Positions 26,480 through 35,055 are shown, counted from the stretch's first letter. The stretch: 64,000 nt of DNA from CBDCWT01 sp965223305 (GCA_965223305.1 CBDCWT010000046.1:137376-201375); one strand, 5' to 3'. Numbers and translations are program-made. Notes: generated from the letters alone by a model not told the origin.

Positions 26480-27535
26480 ATGCGAGAACTGAAGATCGCC
26501 GTATATCCTGGCGACGGTATCGGTCCGGAGGTTACCGCCGAAGCCGTCCGTGTGCTGAAGGCCAGCGAGCAGCGGCAGGCAGAGTTCTCGTTGTCGCTAA
26601 CGACGCTGCCTTGGGGCGCCCAGTACTGGGAGAGCACGGGACAGGTGGTGCCAGATGACTTCCTGTCCCAGTTGGGTGGCTTCGACGCCATCCTGCTGGG
26701 TGCAGTTGGCTGGCCGAAGACCATCCCCGATCACGTAACGCTGGCGCCCTTGGTGCGGATTCGCCAGGCCTTCGATCAATATGCTTGCGTACGCCCTTCG
26801 CGACTGTACCCGGGAGTTGCCAGCGTGCTGGCGGGAAAAGGTCCATCCGACATCGACTTTGTCGTGATCCGAGAGAACTCTGAAGGAGAGTACGTCGACA
26901 ACGGAGGCCGTTTTCGCCAGGGAACTCCACACGAGGTAGCGGTGCAGACGGCGGTCCACTCGCGGCGCGGCATCGAACGCATTCTGCGATTCGGGTTCGA
27001 GCTGGCGCGCACTCGCCGGCACCGCCTGACGATGATCACCAAATCGAATGCCCAGCGATACAGTTACGTCTTGTGGGATGAAGTACTAGCCGAGCTGGCG
27101 CCGTCTTATCCAGATGTTGAAGCAGAACGCCAACACTGTGACGCGGCCGTGATGAACCTCGTGCGATGGCCGGAGCGGTTTGACGTGATTGTCGCGTCGA
27201 ATCTCTTCGGCGATCTGCTGACTGACCTCGGAGGTGTGTTGGGCGGCGGCCTCGGGCTGGCTCCCAGTACCAACACCAATCCAGACCGGCTCTTTCCATC
27301 AATGTTCGAGCCAGTACATGGATCGGCGCCGGACATCGCCGGTCAAGGTATTGCCAATCCGATCGCCGCGATTCTGAGTGCGGCGATGATGCTCGATCAC
27401 CTGGAGTTTCCCACCGCAGCGCATGGGATACGGGAAGCCGTCACGCGTTCTCTAGCCGACGGCTGTCACACGGCGGACCTTGGCGGTACGTCAACCACTT
27501 GTGAGGTCGGCCAGGCTGTTGTCGACCGCCTATGA
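26480..27535 (+). CDS. Tartrate-dehydrogenase-like member of the isocitrate/isopropylmalate dehydrogenase family
   Basis: A 351-aa NAD-dependent beta-decarboxylating dehydrogenase. The start MRELKIAVYPGDGIGPEV follows a GGAG and matches the family. Seen: IRENSEGEYVDNGG (substrate loop), RLTMITKSNAQRYSYVLWDEV (catalytic Lys), DRFDVIVASNLFGDLLTDL as a variant with the conserved metal-binding Asp residues, GSAPDIAGQGIANPIAAI, and MMLDHLE. The TKSNAQRYSYVLWDEV block is closer to tartrate/D-malate dehydrogenases (TtuC/DmlA) than to LeuB. Expected reactions are oxidation of tartrate, D-malate or a related 2-hydroxy acid. It precedes a Tat-tagged enolase-superfamily gene after 46 bp, so a hydroxy-acid or sugar-acid pathway is likely. 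It could still be a divergent LeuB. Confidence 0.88.
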   Translation: MRELKIAVYPGDGIGPEVTAEAVRVLKASEQRQAEFSLSLTTLPWGAQYWESTGQVVPDDFLSQLGGFDAILLGAVGWPKTIPDHVTLAPLVRIRQAFDQYACVRPSRLYPGVASVLAGKGPSDIDFVVIRENSEGEYVDNGGRFRQGTPHEVAVQTAVHSRRGIERILRFGFELARTRRHRLTMITKSNAQRYSYVLWDEVLAELAPSYPDVEAERQHCDAAVMNLVRWPERFDVIVASNLFGDLLTDLGGVLGGGLGLAPSTNTNPDRLFPSMFEPVHGSAPDIAGQGIANPIAAILSAAMMLDHLEFPTAAHGIREAVTRSLADGCHTADLGGTSTTCEVGQAVVDRL

Positions 27536-27581
27536 CTCCGGCCGTTCATTACGGCTCTGTGTATCGCAGCAGGAGACGCTC

Positions 27582-28973
27582 ATGAATCACCTCACCTCAT
27601 CCACGACGCTTGATCGTCGACGCTTCTTGAAAACGACCGCAGGAGTCACGCTCGGAGCCGCCGCGGCCGGACACGCTGTCCCTCCCCTGCCGGCTGCTGT
27701 GCGCCGCATCCAAGACAAATGGTTGCAAGTCAAGAACATCAAACGCACAACCGTTCGGCTACCATTCCGCGAGACTCCGGACCGCAACATGGCCCGTGAA
27801 CTTCCTCATTGGAAGTGGTCCGAAATCATCGAGGTGGAACTTGGCTCCGGCGCGGTCGGCATCGGCGAAACGTTGCTCTACTACACCTGGGGCGCAACCG
27901 GCGATGATGACGTGCAGCGGGTCGCAGGCCAAAACGCCGCCGAGTGGATGTGGCGCGACGAGCTGGGGGCTGGCTTGCAAATGGCGTTGTTTGACGCGGT
28001 AGCCAAGTCCGGCGAAGTGCCGATCCATCGTTTGCTAGGCGAGCGCGTGCATGACCGGACTCCTTTAGCGTGGTGGAATATCGATACATCTGCTGAGGAC
28101 ATGGCCGCCGAGTGCCGAGAGGCCTATGAGCAAGGTTATCGATCTTATAAGACCAAGGGCCGGCCCTGGTTTGACGTGTGGCGGCAAGTGGAACTGGCCG
28201 CCCAAGCTGTACCAGAGGGGTTCAAGCTGGCCATCGACTTCAATGACACACTGCTCGATGCGGAGCGAGGTATCCCGATCCTGCAGGACCTGGAGAAATA
28301 TCCGCAAGTCGCCATCTGGGAAACTCCGATCCCGCAAACGGACATCGCGGGCAACCAGGCCATCCGCGACAACACGCGCCCTAAGGTAGCGATGCACTAC
28401 GGCCGCCCGGCACCACGCGTCGCTATCAGCGAGGCGGTCTGTGATGGGTTCGTGATCGGCGGTGGAGCGCGGCGCGTCATGCAGCGAGGAGCAGTAGCTG
28501 CAATGGCTGATATGCCCTTTTGGCTGCAATTGGTTGGCACAGGAATCACAGCCGCCTGGTCGCTTCAGTTTGGCGCGGTGCTCACTCATGCAACCTGGCC
28601 GGCTGTCAACTGCCATCAGCTTTACCAGCACTCGTTACTTGCTGAACCTCTGCGCGTCGTGGACGGGTTCGCGGCGATCCCGACGACGCCCGGCTTGGGC
28701 TTCGAACTTGACCGGGATGCCGTCGAAAAACATCGAGTGGCGAAGCCTAGCTCTCGGCCCGAACCTGAAAGGCTGATCGAAGTCAGCTGGCTCGATGGAC
28801 GTCAGCTCTATCTGGGCAGTCCAGGTCGCGTGAACTTCGTGCTGAACGCGGGCAACGACGGGACCATTCCCTACTTTGAACGGGGTGTAAACACACGGCT
28901 CGTTCCCGACGACGGAAGTTCTTCCTGGAGGGAGTTATACGACCAGGCGAAGCAGCAACCGGTTTGGCGATAG
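27582..28973 (+). CDS. Tat-exported enolase-superfamily (mandelate racemase-like) protein
   Basis: A 463-aa protein starting after a good AGGAG at 27571. The N-terminus has a twin-arginine signal, DRRRFLKTTAGVTLGAAAAG, so it is probably exported folded. The rest is the enolase-superfamily fold. A capping domain comes first (VRLPFRETPDRN), then a barrel with KTK at about K190/K192 and metal ligands in AIDFND (about D219) and WETPIPQ (about E247). The next ligand position falls in VAMHYGRP, giving an incomplete-looking third site. Family members dehydrate or epimerise sugar acids. Export is unusual for such enzymes but is repeatedly seen in planctomycete-like genomes. It follows the tartrate-dehydrogenase-like gene by 46 bp. 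The substrate is unknown. Confidence 0.85.
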   Translation: MNHLTSSTTLDRRRFLKTTAGVTLGAAAAGHAVPPLPAAVRRIQDKWLQVKNIKRTTVRLPFRETPDRNMARELPHWKWSEIIEVELGSGAVGIGETLLYYTWGATGDDDVQRVAGQNAAEWMWRDELGAGLQMALFDAVAKSGEVPIHRLLGERVHDRTPLAWWNIDTSAEDMAAECREAYEQGYRSYKTKGRPWFDVWRQVELAAQAVPEGFKLAIDFNDTLLDAERGIPILQDLEKYPQVAIWETPIPQTDIAGNQAIRDNTRPKVAMHYGRPAPRVAISEAVCDGFVIGGGARRVMQRGAVAAMADMPFWLQLVGTGITAAWSLQFGAVLTHATWPAVNCHQLYQHSLLAEPLRVVDGFAAIPTTPGLGFELDRDAVEKHRVAKPSSRPEPERLIEVSWLDGRQLYLGSPGRVNFVLNAGNDGTIPYFERGVNTRLVPDDGSSSWRELYDQAKQQPVWR

Positions 28974-29015
28974 GCTTTGTCTCAAAAGCCCCCTTTCTCT
29001 GACTCTCTCTCCCCA

Positions 29016-29299
29016 GGAGGTCCTGCAGCTTTTGCGCTTCATACAACCCGCCAAACTCTGGCGAGTTCGGCTACACTGCAAATCAGCCGCTGGGCGTTAG
29101 CCCACGGTTCACAACCGGATGCTAACGCATTCCGGCTGATTGTGGGCCGAGCAGGCCACTTGCCGTCGGATTATTGCAGTGGTGAAGGAGTGGATGGGCA
29201 TCCTCTGTGGAGCCGCCTCTGATCTTGTTCAGACTCTCCCCGAGGGGAGAGTGAAGAAAGACGAAATCACGCACTAAGTCAAAAGGCACACAGCCTCCT
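29016..29299. repeat. Composite mosaic repeat, copy C (long form)
   Basis: About 284 bp in the convergent gap between the enolase-superfamily gene and the amidohydrolase gene. It starts GGAGGTCCTGCAGCTTTT and ends GGCACACAGCCTCC. Modules in order: CCAAACTCTGGCGAGTTCGG from 29051, GCTGGGCGTTAGCCCACGG from 29088, about 110 bp found in no other copy, then hairpin ACTCTCCCCGAGGGGAGAGT and a GAAGAAAGACGAAATCACGC tail. The extra block suggests mosaic assembly. Confidence 0.7.
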
Positions 29300-29330
29300 C
29301 GCGGGAGGGTTGGCCGTCTAATTGCCAGTA

Positions 29331-30335
29331 CTAGAGCCGGTAGATCCTCGCCGCATTGTCATGCAGCAACTTTCGTTGATCCTGCTCGCTACGATGGCTA
29401 ATGACCTGTTTTAGAGACTCTACCCAGGCTTCGTAGCTGGCACCCAGCAAGCAGACTGGCCAGTCTCCACCGAAGACAACTCGGTCCGGTCCGAACTCAT
29501 CCAAACAGTGATCAATGACCGGCGCCAATGTCTCGGCGTGCGGAACTCCCTGAGGAGCCCTGGCAATGATTCCCGATATCTTGCAAACGACGTTCGATTG
29601 CTTGGCCAGTCTTCCGATGTCACGTCTCCATCGCTCGGCATCGTGTAGCGCTGGTTCCGGAGGGTTGTCCAAGAATGCTTTGGGGTCTGCGTTGCCACAG
29701 TGATCGAGGATAAACCTCGTTTCCGGACAGCGATCAACCAACTTCGACGCGTCCTCCAATTCGGTGGGACGCATGCAAAGATCGAAGCTCTTGCCCATTT
29801 CGCCGAGCAACCGGATCGATGCGACAAAGCGTTCAGTGAGACAGTGCCCAGCCGGTGCGGCGGAAACGTGCAGCACGCGCCGGACTCCCTTGATGAAGGG
29901 ATTGTCCCGGAAACGCTCCACGTAGTCGGCAAACGACTCGGATCCAGGACGGCCGGAGATCACGGCTCCTACGGTTGGATGCTCTTCGCTTTGACACAGC
30001 CCGAGCACATGCTCCGCCTCTTGCAGCTGCTGCTCGGGGACGACATCCACTTCCATGTAGACGGCTTTGACGACTTGCAATCCCTGCGTTGCCTGGACGT
30101 AGTCGGTGGTGACGAAGCTGCGGCTTAACACAGCGGGCGCATCCTGCAGCCAAGCAAGACGGAACTGTTCGAGGTTCCAGAGGTGTTGGTGGGTGTCAAT
30201 AATAGGCATCGGAGTTGTTCGCGTGGCTCCCTGGAGACCGCTTGCGTGACAGCTGGCGGCCGCGATACCACCCAGCACCGACCGCTTCAGAAACTCACGC
30301 CGCAGCAGGTTTGACTCGATAGGCTGATGGTTCAT
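29331..30335 (-). CDS. Tat-exported amidohydrolase, lactonase-like
   Basis: A 334-aa amidohydrolase-2 (PF04909-type) TIM-barrel protein. The leader LLRREFLKRSVLGGIAAASC is a twin-arginine signal. The metal motif IIDTHQHLWN opens the mature domain, followed by VKAVYMEVDVVPEQQ, FILDHCGNADPK (conserved His), and FGGDWPVCLLGASYEAW (conserved Asp). This set is typical of sugar lactonases and related hydrolases such as L-fuconolactonase or L-rhamnonolactonase. It fits with nearby sugar-acid enzymes. It is transcribed divergently from the D-threonine-aldolase-like gene 88 bp away. Hydrolysis of a sugar lactone is inferred, not proven. Confidence 0.87.
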   Translation of the reverse strand: MNHQPIESNLLRREFLKRSVLGGIAAASCHASGLQGATRTTPMPIIDTHQHLWNLEQFRLAWLQDAPAVLSRSFVTTDYVQATQGLQVVKAVYMEVDVVPEQQLQEAEHVLGLCQSEEHPTVGAVISGRPGSESFADYVERFRDNPFIKGVRRVLHVSAAPAGHCLTERFVASIRLLGEMGKSFDLCMRPTELEDASKLVDRCPETRFILDHCGNADPKAFLDNPPEPALHDAERWRRDIGRLAKQSNVVCKISGIIARAPQGVPHAETLAPVIDHCLDEFGPDRVVFGGDWPVCLLGASYEAWVESLKQVISHRSEQDQRKLLHDNAARIYRL

Positions 30336-30423
30336 AAGATTCGTAGTCTATCCCCGAAACTCGACCTTGTTTAACAGCAGCCATTGGACCAATTGCTAAC
30401 CTCAACTGAAAGCCCCTCCTACA

Positions 30424-31524
30424 ATGAATCTGCCTGAACTTGGCTGCCGCAAGGCCGACCTGGACACACCTGTCCTGTGTGTCGACCGCGACGTGATGGA
30501 AACCAATATCGCGCGCATTGTGAGCAGTTGCCGGGAACACGGCGTCCAGTGGCGTCCACATACCAAGTGCCACAAATCACCCGAAATCGCTCACCTGTTG
30601 TTGCAAGCAGGAGCCGCCGGTATCACCTGTGCCAAGCTTGGCGAAGCCGAAGTGATGGCCGAACACGGGATTGCGGACATCTTGATCGCGAACTTGATCG
30701 TGGGCGAGTCGAAGCTCCGCAGGCTCGTCGAGCTTCGCCGTGTGGCCGACCCGATCGTCTGTGTCGACCATCCCGATCAAGTCACTGCTCTCGCTCAGGC
30801 GATGGGGGCTGCCGGCCAGACCCTCCGCGTGCTGATCGAGATCGACATCGGACTCAATAGGGTAGGCTGCGCCCCCGGACCGTCAACTTTAGAGCTTGCC
30901 AAGCTAGTGACCCAGTCGCCGGCACTCGAATTGGCTGGCATTATGGGTTACGAAGGTCATTTGCTGAGGATCCAAGATGCTGCGGAGAAAGAGCAGCTGA
31001 TCGGCGAGGCGCTTGCCGTGCTAGCCGACAACCGCTCGTTGCTCGAACAAGCTGGCATCCCTTGCGAAATCGTTTCCTGCGGAGGTACCGGGTCGTTCAA
31101 GTACGCTGTGCGGCAAGCTGGAATTAGCGAGCTGCAAGCAGGCGGAGGGATGTTCATGGACGCTTTCTATCGCCACGATTGCCAAGTGACCGCGTGGGAT
31201 TACGCCATGACGGTGCTCACCACGATCGTCAGCCGGCCGACGCCGGAGCGAGCGATTATCGACGCCGGTCGCAAGACAATGGATGGCAACCACCATGCCC
31301 CACTGGCACTGAACCGCGATGGCGTGTTCGTCGAACGTCTATCTGCCGAACATGGCGAGCTACGATTGGAACCCAACTCTCAGGGCCTACGCATCGGCGA
31401 TCGCCTAGAAATCGTGCCCGGTTACAGCGACATGACTTGCGTGCTGCACGATTACATCTATGGCTTCCGGGGAGACCGCCTGGATGTAATCTGGCCGATC
31501 AGAGGTCGCGGCAAGTTGATGTGA
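30424..31524 (+). CDS. D-threonine aldolase/alanine-racemase-fold PLP enzyme
   Basis: A 366-aa fold-type III PLP enzyme. The cofactor lysine is in VQWRPHTKCHKSPEIA (K48). The barrel contains GITCAKLGEAEVMAEHG and DIGLNRVGCAPG. The C-terminal beta domain has DAGRKTMDGNHHAP and GDRLEIVPGYSDMTCVLHDY, where D-threonine aldolases and D-serine dehydratases bind a divalent metal through His and Cys or Asp. The His-Asp arrangement (LHDY) suggests an aldolase acting on a D-3-hydroxyamino acid. No leader, so cytoplasmic. It is divergent from the amidohydrolase and may belong to the same catabolic region. A T-rich run follows the stop at 31542-31549. Confidence 0.88.
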   Translation: MNLPELGCRKADLDTPVLCVDRDVMETNIARIVSSCREHGVQWRPHTKCHKSPEIAHLLLQAGAAGITCAKLGEAEVMAEHGIADILIANLIVGESKLRRLVELRRVADPIVCVDHPDQVTALAQAMGAAGQTLRVLIEIDIGLNRVGCAPGPSTLELAKLVTQSPALELAGIMGYEGHLLRIQDAAEKEQLIGEALAVLADNRSLLEQAGIPCEIVSCGGTGSFKYAVRQAGISELQAGGGMFMDAFYRHDCQVTAWDYAMTVLTTIVSRPTPERAIIDAGRKTMDGNHHAPLALNRDGVFVERLSAEHGELRLEPNSQGLRIGDRLEIVPGYSDMTCVLHDYIYGFRGDRLDVIWPIRGRGKLM

Positions 31525-31571
31525 GCCCGCTGCGCCCCGCGTTTTTTTTGAGTTGCGCTTTCGGCTCAATC

Positions 31572-31644
31572 GGAACCCGAAGCGTAAGCGAGGGAAGCAC
31601 TTGCGATGGTACATCAACTCTGCCTCGCTAACGCTTCGGGTTCC
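31572..31644. repeat. GGAACCCGAAGCG hairpin repeat
   Basis: A full unit with perfect outer arms GGAACCCGAAGCG and CGCTTCGGGTTCC. It is the first of two units in the 335-bp gap between the D-threonine-aldolase-like gene and the TIM-barrel gene; nothing else is recognised in that gap. Confidence 0.8.
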
Positions 31645-31703
31645 GAAAAACGCGGCGAATTCGACATCTCGCACGCACGCGAGGGCGAAGTGCGCAACTT
31701 CAA

Positions 31704-31768
31704 AAAGCGTAAGCGAGGGAATTACTTGCGTTGGTACACGAACTCCCCCTCGCTTACGCTTCGGGTTA
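31704..31768. repeat. GGAACCCGAAGCG hairpin repeat, second tandem unit
   Basis: A truncated left arm (AAAGCGTAAGCGAGGGA) and a nearly full right arm (CTCGCTTACGCTTCGGGTTA). The spacer GAAAAACG.C..CGAATTCG recurs after both this and the preceding unit, so the repeated unit is about 130 bp, larger than the hairpin alone. Confidence 0.75.
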
Positions 31769-31859
31769 CGAAAAACGCCACGAATTCGCCTGCTTTCATC
31801 CGCCAAACTGCAAAAAGCGTAACATCAAAAGACGCGCCTGGGTAAACCAACGACGGGTC

Positions 31860-32666
31860 TCAATCCTCAAGCAGTTCCAGGATCCGGTCGCGACCTACCT
31901 GCAGCACTTCGAGTGGATCGCGTTCCCAGAGCTCGCGGCTAAACAGCTCCAGACTGATCGCCCCCGCATAGCCCTTCTCTTTGAGCATCCGGACTTCGGC
32001 GTGCAGGTCGATGACTCCTTCGCCCACCATGACCCGGTCCGGGTCGGTCTGAGAGCGGGGTGGGATGTCCGGCGCCGCATCGTCAATGTGATAGTGGCTG
32101 ATTGCTTCGACCGGAATCGCCTGTAGCATTTCCCGTGTCGACTCGCTGTTCCAGCTATGAAACGCATCGAGGATCAAGGTGGCATCCCGATCGGCGACAT
32201 CCTGGACAATTTGCCATGCCTGGTCGAGGCGATACACCGAGTCGAAGAAGCTGATGTACTCGAACGTCGGCTTCGCGCCCCCGATTCGCCTGGAAAGTTC
32301 GAGCAGGTCTTTGTAGCGGCGGGTCACTTGGTCGAGATCGCAAGTTGTCCGCGGCGGAGAGCAGACAAGCCACGGTGCGCCGAGCCGTGCGGTAAGCTCC
32401 AACCGCCTTTTGACCTCGTCCAACGCTAGGGGATACTCGACTTCAATTGCCTCTCCCCAACCGCGTGCTGATATCATCGAGGGAACGGACAGTCCGTAGT
32501 CCGCGAGTGCCTGCTCGACGTCTCGTATTTCTCCACCCTGACCTACGAACTCGTACAGTTCGTTGATCCACAGTTCGATCGCTGCGAATCCCGCCTGAGA
32601 AGTCAGCCGGATCTTATCCAGCAACGGTTGGGGCTTGATCGTGCTGGTGTTCAGGCAGGGCAGCAT
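31860..32666 (-). CDS. Sugar phosphate isomerase/epimerase-like TIM-barrel protein
   Basis: A 268-aa AP-endonuclease-2-like TIM barrel (PF01261 type), the family of xylose isomerase-like enzymes, inosose dehydratases and hydroxypyruvate isomerases. Seen: FAAIELWINELYEF near the N-terminus, a metal-binding Glu in KPTFEYISFFD, LILDAFHSWNSE, the His pair in ISHYHIDDAAPD, and the terminal Glu in AISLELFSREL. The metal site looks complete. No leader. It is the nearest downstream gene in the catabolic region and convergent with the D-threonine-aldolase-like gene. A function in isomerising a keto-sugar acid is inferred. Confidence 0.85.
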   Translation of the reverse strand: MLPCLNTSTIKPQPLLDKIRLTSQAGFAAIELWINELYEFVGQGGEIRDVEQALADYGLSVPSMISARGWGEAIEVEYPLALDEVKRRLELTARLGAPWLVCSPPRTTCDLDQVTRRYKDLLELSRRIGGAKPTFEYISFFDSVYRLDQAWQIVQDVADRDATLILDAFHSWNSESTREMLQAIPVEAISHYHIDDAAPDIPPRSQTDPDRVMVGEGVIDLHAEVRMLKEKGYAGAISLELFSRELWERDPLEVLQVGRDRILELLED

Positions 32667-32719
32667 CCGTGTTCTTCACCAGGCAGGCTACGATTGTGCC
32701 GGACGGCGGCCGAAGGTGC

Positions 32720-33478
32720 TCAGAACCCCCGCAGTGCCGTCTCCTCGTCAATGCAGATGTCGAATTGGGCCAGCTGCCGGCGGGCTTTGAGCTGATCGAG
32801 TACTTCGCTTCGCAGATTGCAAATCCGCATGCTGCCCTGATGCTGGCGGATCCTCTGGTCCCACCGCTGCAACTTGCTCAGGACCGAGTTGGAGATATAT
32901 CCCACTTTGTCGAAGTTCAAGACGATCTTTTGGTGACCGTCCTCATCGACCAGCTTAAACAGTCGAGAACTCAGTTGTTCGACCAGCGCCTCTCCAAAGA
33001 GCTGTCTTTCGTTCAGCCGCAGCACAACCACGTCACCATGCTGCTCGACCTCGACCTGCAGCTCACGGTCAGCCGCCGCGACCGCGGTTCCTCCCTCTCG
33101 TTGCCGCGCTGCCTGAGATCGTTCGACTGCGTAGCGAATGGAGCGAACAATCCACTCGCTGGTCACCTCACCTTTGACGAGGTAGTCTTGCGCGCCGCTG
33201 CGGAGCATCTCGAGCGCCAGCTCCTCGTCATCTGTAGAGGTGAGCACCACGATGGGTGTGGTGGGAGAGGCTTCCTGAACTCGCAGGTAGGTATCCAGCC
33301 CATCGCTGTCGGGAAGAGCTAGGTCCAGCAACACGGCGCCGTACGACTCTCCACGGATGCGCTCCAGAGCATCCGTCAGACGGCCCACGCTCTCCAACTC
33401 GTATTCAGTCTTTTCCAAGGAGCCACTGACGATGCGAGTTTGCGTTGGGCTGTCTTCGACGAGCAGAATTCTCGACAT
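32720..33478 (-). CDS. Response regulator with receiver domain fused to STAS domain
   Basis: A 252-aa protein. Residues 1-120 are a CheY-like receiver: acidic pocket VEDS (E8/D9), phosphoryl acceptor D52 in LLDLALPDSDG, T80 and K102 in YLVKGE. Residues about 145-245 resemble a STAS/anti-anti-sigma fold (VVVLRLNERQLFGEALVEQL, KIVLNFDKVGYISNSVLSKL, GSMRICNLRSEVLDQL). The usual DSSG phosphorylation motif is YISNSVL, with Ser at the expected place. This makes a two-component output that could control a partner switch, for example an anti-sigma factor kinase, instead of DNA. No histidine kinase or sigma-factor gene is adjacent. Cytoplasmic. Confidence 0.88.
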   Translation of the reverse strand: MSRILLVEDSPTQTRIVSGSLEKTEYELESVGRLTDALERIRGESYGAVLLDLALPDSDGLDTYLRVQEASPTTPIVVLTSTDDEELALEMLRSGAQDYLVKGEVTSEWIVRSIRYAVERSQAARQREGGTAVAAADRELQVEVEQHGDVVVLRLNERQLFGEALVEQLSSRLFKLVDEDGHQKIVLNFDKVGYISNSVLSKLQRWDQRIRQHQGSMRICNLRSEVLDQLKARRQLAQFDICIDEETALRGF

Positions 33479-33695
33479 CCTTCCTTCCTCAGCGAACTGC
33501 CTCGCAACGATCTCGAACGAACGTGGGAAGAGTGGGCACCGCTTCCACAGGAGACGAGAGGTCGCAACAAGCGGTGTTCAATTAGTTTAAGGGCTGCTGG
33601 CCGCCACGTCAAAGAGCTGCGGGCCCTCCGCTCGGCAAAATCAGCTGTGTTGCGGATGCCACGTTGAAAGCCTGCAGCTGCTCCACTCCAGCGAG

Positions 33696-34118
33696 CTACT
33701 CTCCGATCACCTTGATCAAAACCCGCTTGGGACGCCGGCCGTCGAATTCACCATAGAAGATCTGCTCCCACGGACCAAAATCGAGCTTCCCTTCTGTAAT
33801 GGCGACGACGACCTCGCGTCCCATGATTTGCCGTTTGTGGTGAGCATCCGCATTGTCTTCGCCGGTTCGGTTGTGGTGGTATCGCTCTGCGGAGGCGTCA
33901 AACGGAGCCAGCTCCTCGAGCCATTTTTTGTAGTCCCGGTGCAGCCCGGGCTCGTCATCATTGATAAACACACTGGCCGTGATGTGCATGGCGTTAACCA
34001 AGCAAAGTCCCTCCTGAATGCCGCTCTTGGCCACCGCCCGCTCGACCTGCTTTGTGATGTTCTCGAAGGCCATGCGTTCGGACAGTTGAAAGGTCAGGTG
34101 TTCGGTGTGCGACTTCAT
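33696..34118 (-). CDS. YjbQ-family protein (UPF0047)
   Basis: A 140-aa protein of the widely conserved YjbQ/UPF0047 family, associated in the literature with a weak thiamin-phosphate-synthase activity; the physiological role is unclear. The start MKSHTEHLTFQL is chosen over one 13 codons upstream because it fits the family N-terminus. Typical blocks are GLCLVNAMHITASVFINDDE, DYKKWLEELAPF, YHHNRTGEDNADAHHKRQIM (the conserved His-rich site), and GKLDFGPWEQIFYGEFDGRRP (quoted as its parts). The length is normal. It is a single gene, divergent from a short glycosyltransferase. Confidence 0.92.
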   Translation of the reverse strand: MKSHTEHLTFQLSERMAFENITKQVERAVAKSGIQEGLCLVNAMHITASVFINDDEPGLHRDYKKWLEELAPFDASAERYHHNRTGEDNADAHHKRQIMGREVVVAITEGKLDFGPWEQIFYGEFDGRRPKRVLIKVIGE

Positions 34119-34259
34119 GCTGGGTTCCCTATCTCTGGCGGCAATATAACTGCGCAAGGCGGAATATCAACCAAAGGCGGCAGTACCTCTGCGGATCATC
34201 TTGTCGAATCAACACGAGCTGGGCGATCTATGACTGGAGTCCCGCGGTAGCTCGGGCCG

Positions 34260-34871
34260 ATGAAACAGAGCCTACTTTATCCGTGTTTTCCCCTCGGAGT
34301 GCCGGCTGTGACGAAGAGAACCGACTCTCTTAGCGTTGTTCTTCCCGTTCACAATGACGCCGAGTCCCTGCCCGCCCGGGTGGCTGAACTGCTCGAAATC
34401 CTGCCGGACCTGACAGCCCATTTCGAGATCTTGATCGTCGACAACGGTTCGACCGACTTCACCGACGAAGTGGCCTACGAACTTGCCTGCCACTTCCCGC
34501 AGCTCCGTTTGTTGCGGCAACCACGCCGGCAGAGCCGTGGGAGGTTACTCGACTTGGGGCTGCAAAACACCAGGGGTGATCTGGTAATTGTCTGCGAAGA
34601 GAAATCGCCTATCCTCGCCAGCCGTCTCAGACGGCTGTGGGAGCTGCGGAAGGACAACGAGCTGGTTACGGCGCTGGGCGAAGAAAACGCTGGCCGCCCG
34701 CTGGTCGAAAGGCTCAGAGATTGGGCCTCCCAACTGAAGCTGGAAACCGCAGAGAGCCCCCCGGCGGGGATGCACATTGTGCGGCGTGAGCCGGTCAGTT
34801 CACTCCCACCGAACCCCCTTCATTCGCAGCCCTGGCGCTCTCTCGATACGACCGCCTATCCGGTTGGCTAG
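34260..34871 (+). CDS. Short GT2-family glycosyltransferase-like protein
   Basis: A 203-aa GT-A fold protein. It has LSVVLPVHNDAESLPARVAE and ILIVDNGSTDFTDEV, the nucleotide-sugar-binding start of family 2 glycosyltransferases, and then RQSRGRLLDLGLQNTRGDLV. After this the sequence departs: a clear DxD metal motif is not visible (VCEEKSP stands near the expected place), and the protein ends about 60-100 residues earlier than usual. It may be a degraded or minimal member. It is followed by a repeat-filled gap and copy 3 of the 174-bp element. Activity is doubtful. Confidence 0.7.
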   Translation: MKQSLLYPCFPLGVPAVTKRTDSLSVVLPVHNDAESLPARVAELLEILPDLTAHFEILIVDNGSTDFTDEVAYELACHFPQLRLLRQPRRQSRGRLLDLGLQNTRGDLVIVCEEKSPILASRLRRLWELRKDNELVTALGEENAGRPLVERLRDWASQLKLETAESPPAGMHIVRREPVSSLPPNPLHSQPWRSLDTTAYPVG

Positions 34872-35011
34872 CTGGACAAGCACACATCTCGGCTTTTCCT
34901 TCCGCGCTCGAGACGGCTATTTCTCAGGGCGTTCTTCCCACACCCTACGCCGTTTGGACCTTGTTCCCGACGCGTCGCCGCTATCCGATCGTGGCCGAAC
35001 TTCGCCCGAGC

Positions 35012-35055
35012 GTAGCCAAACTCGCCAGGGTGTAGCCGAACTCGCCAGAGTTTGG
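35012..35055. repeat. Tandem GTAGCCGAACTCGCCAGA repeats
   Basis: Two head-to-tail units (GTAGCCAAACTCGCCAGG and GTAGCCGAACTCGCCAGAG) ahead of hairpin copy 3. This is the same 24-bp word that forms inverted pairs at 47249, 47544 and 56211. Confidence 0.75.

Noticed and set aside
31525..31549. Terminator after the D-threonine-aldolase-like gene
   Set aside because: There is a run of eight T at 31542-31549, but no convincing stem directly before it; only CGCGG/CCGCG arms overlapping the stop codon.
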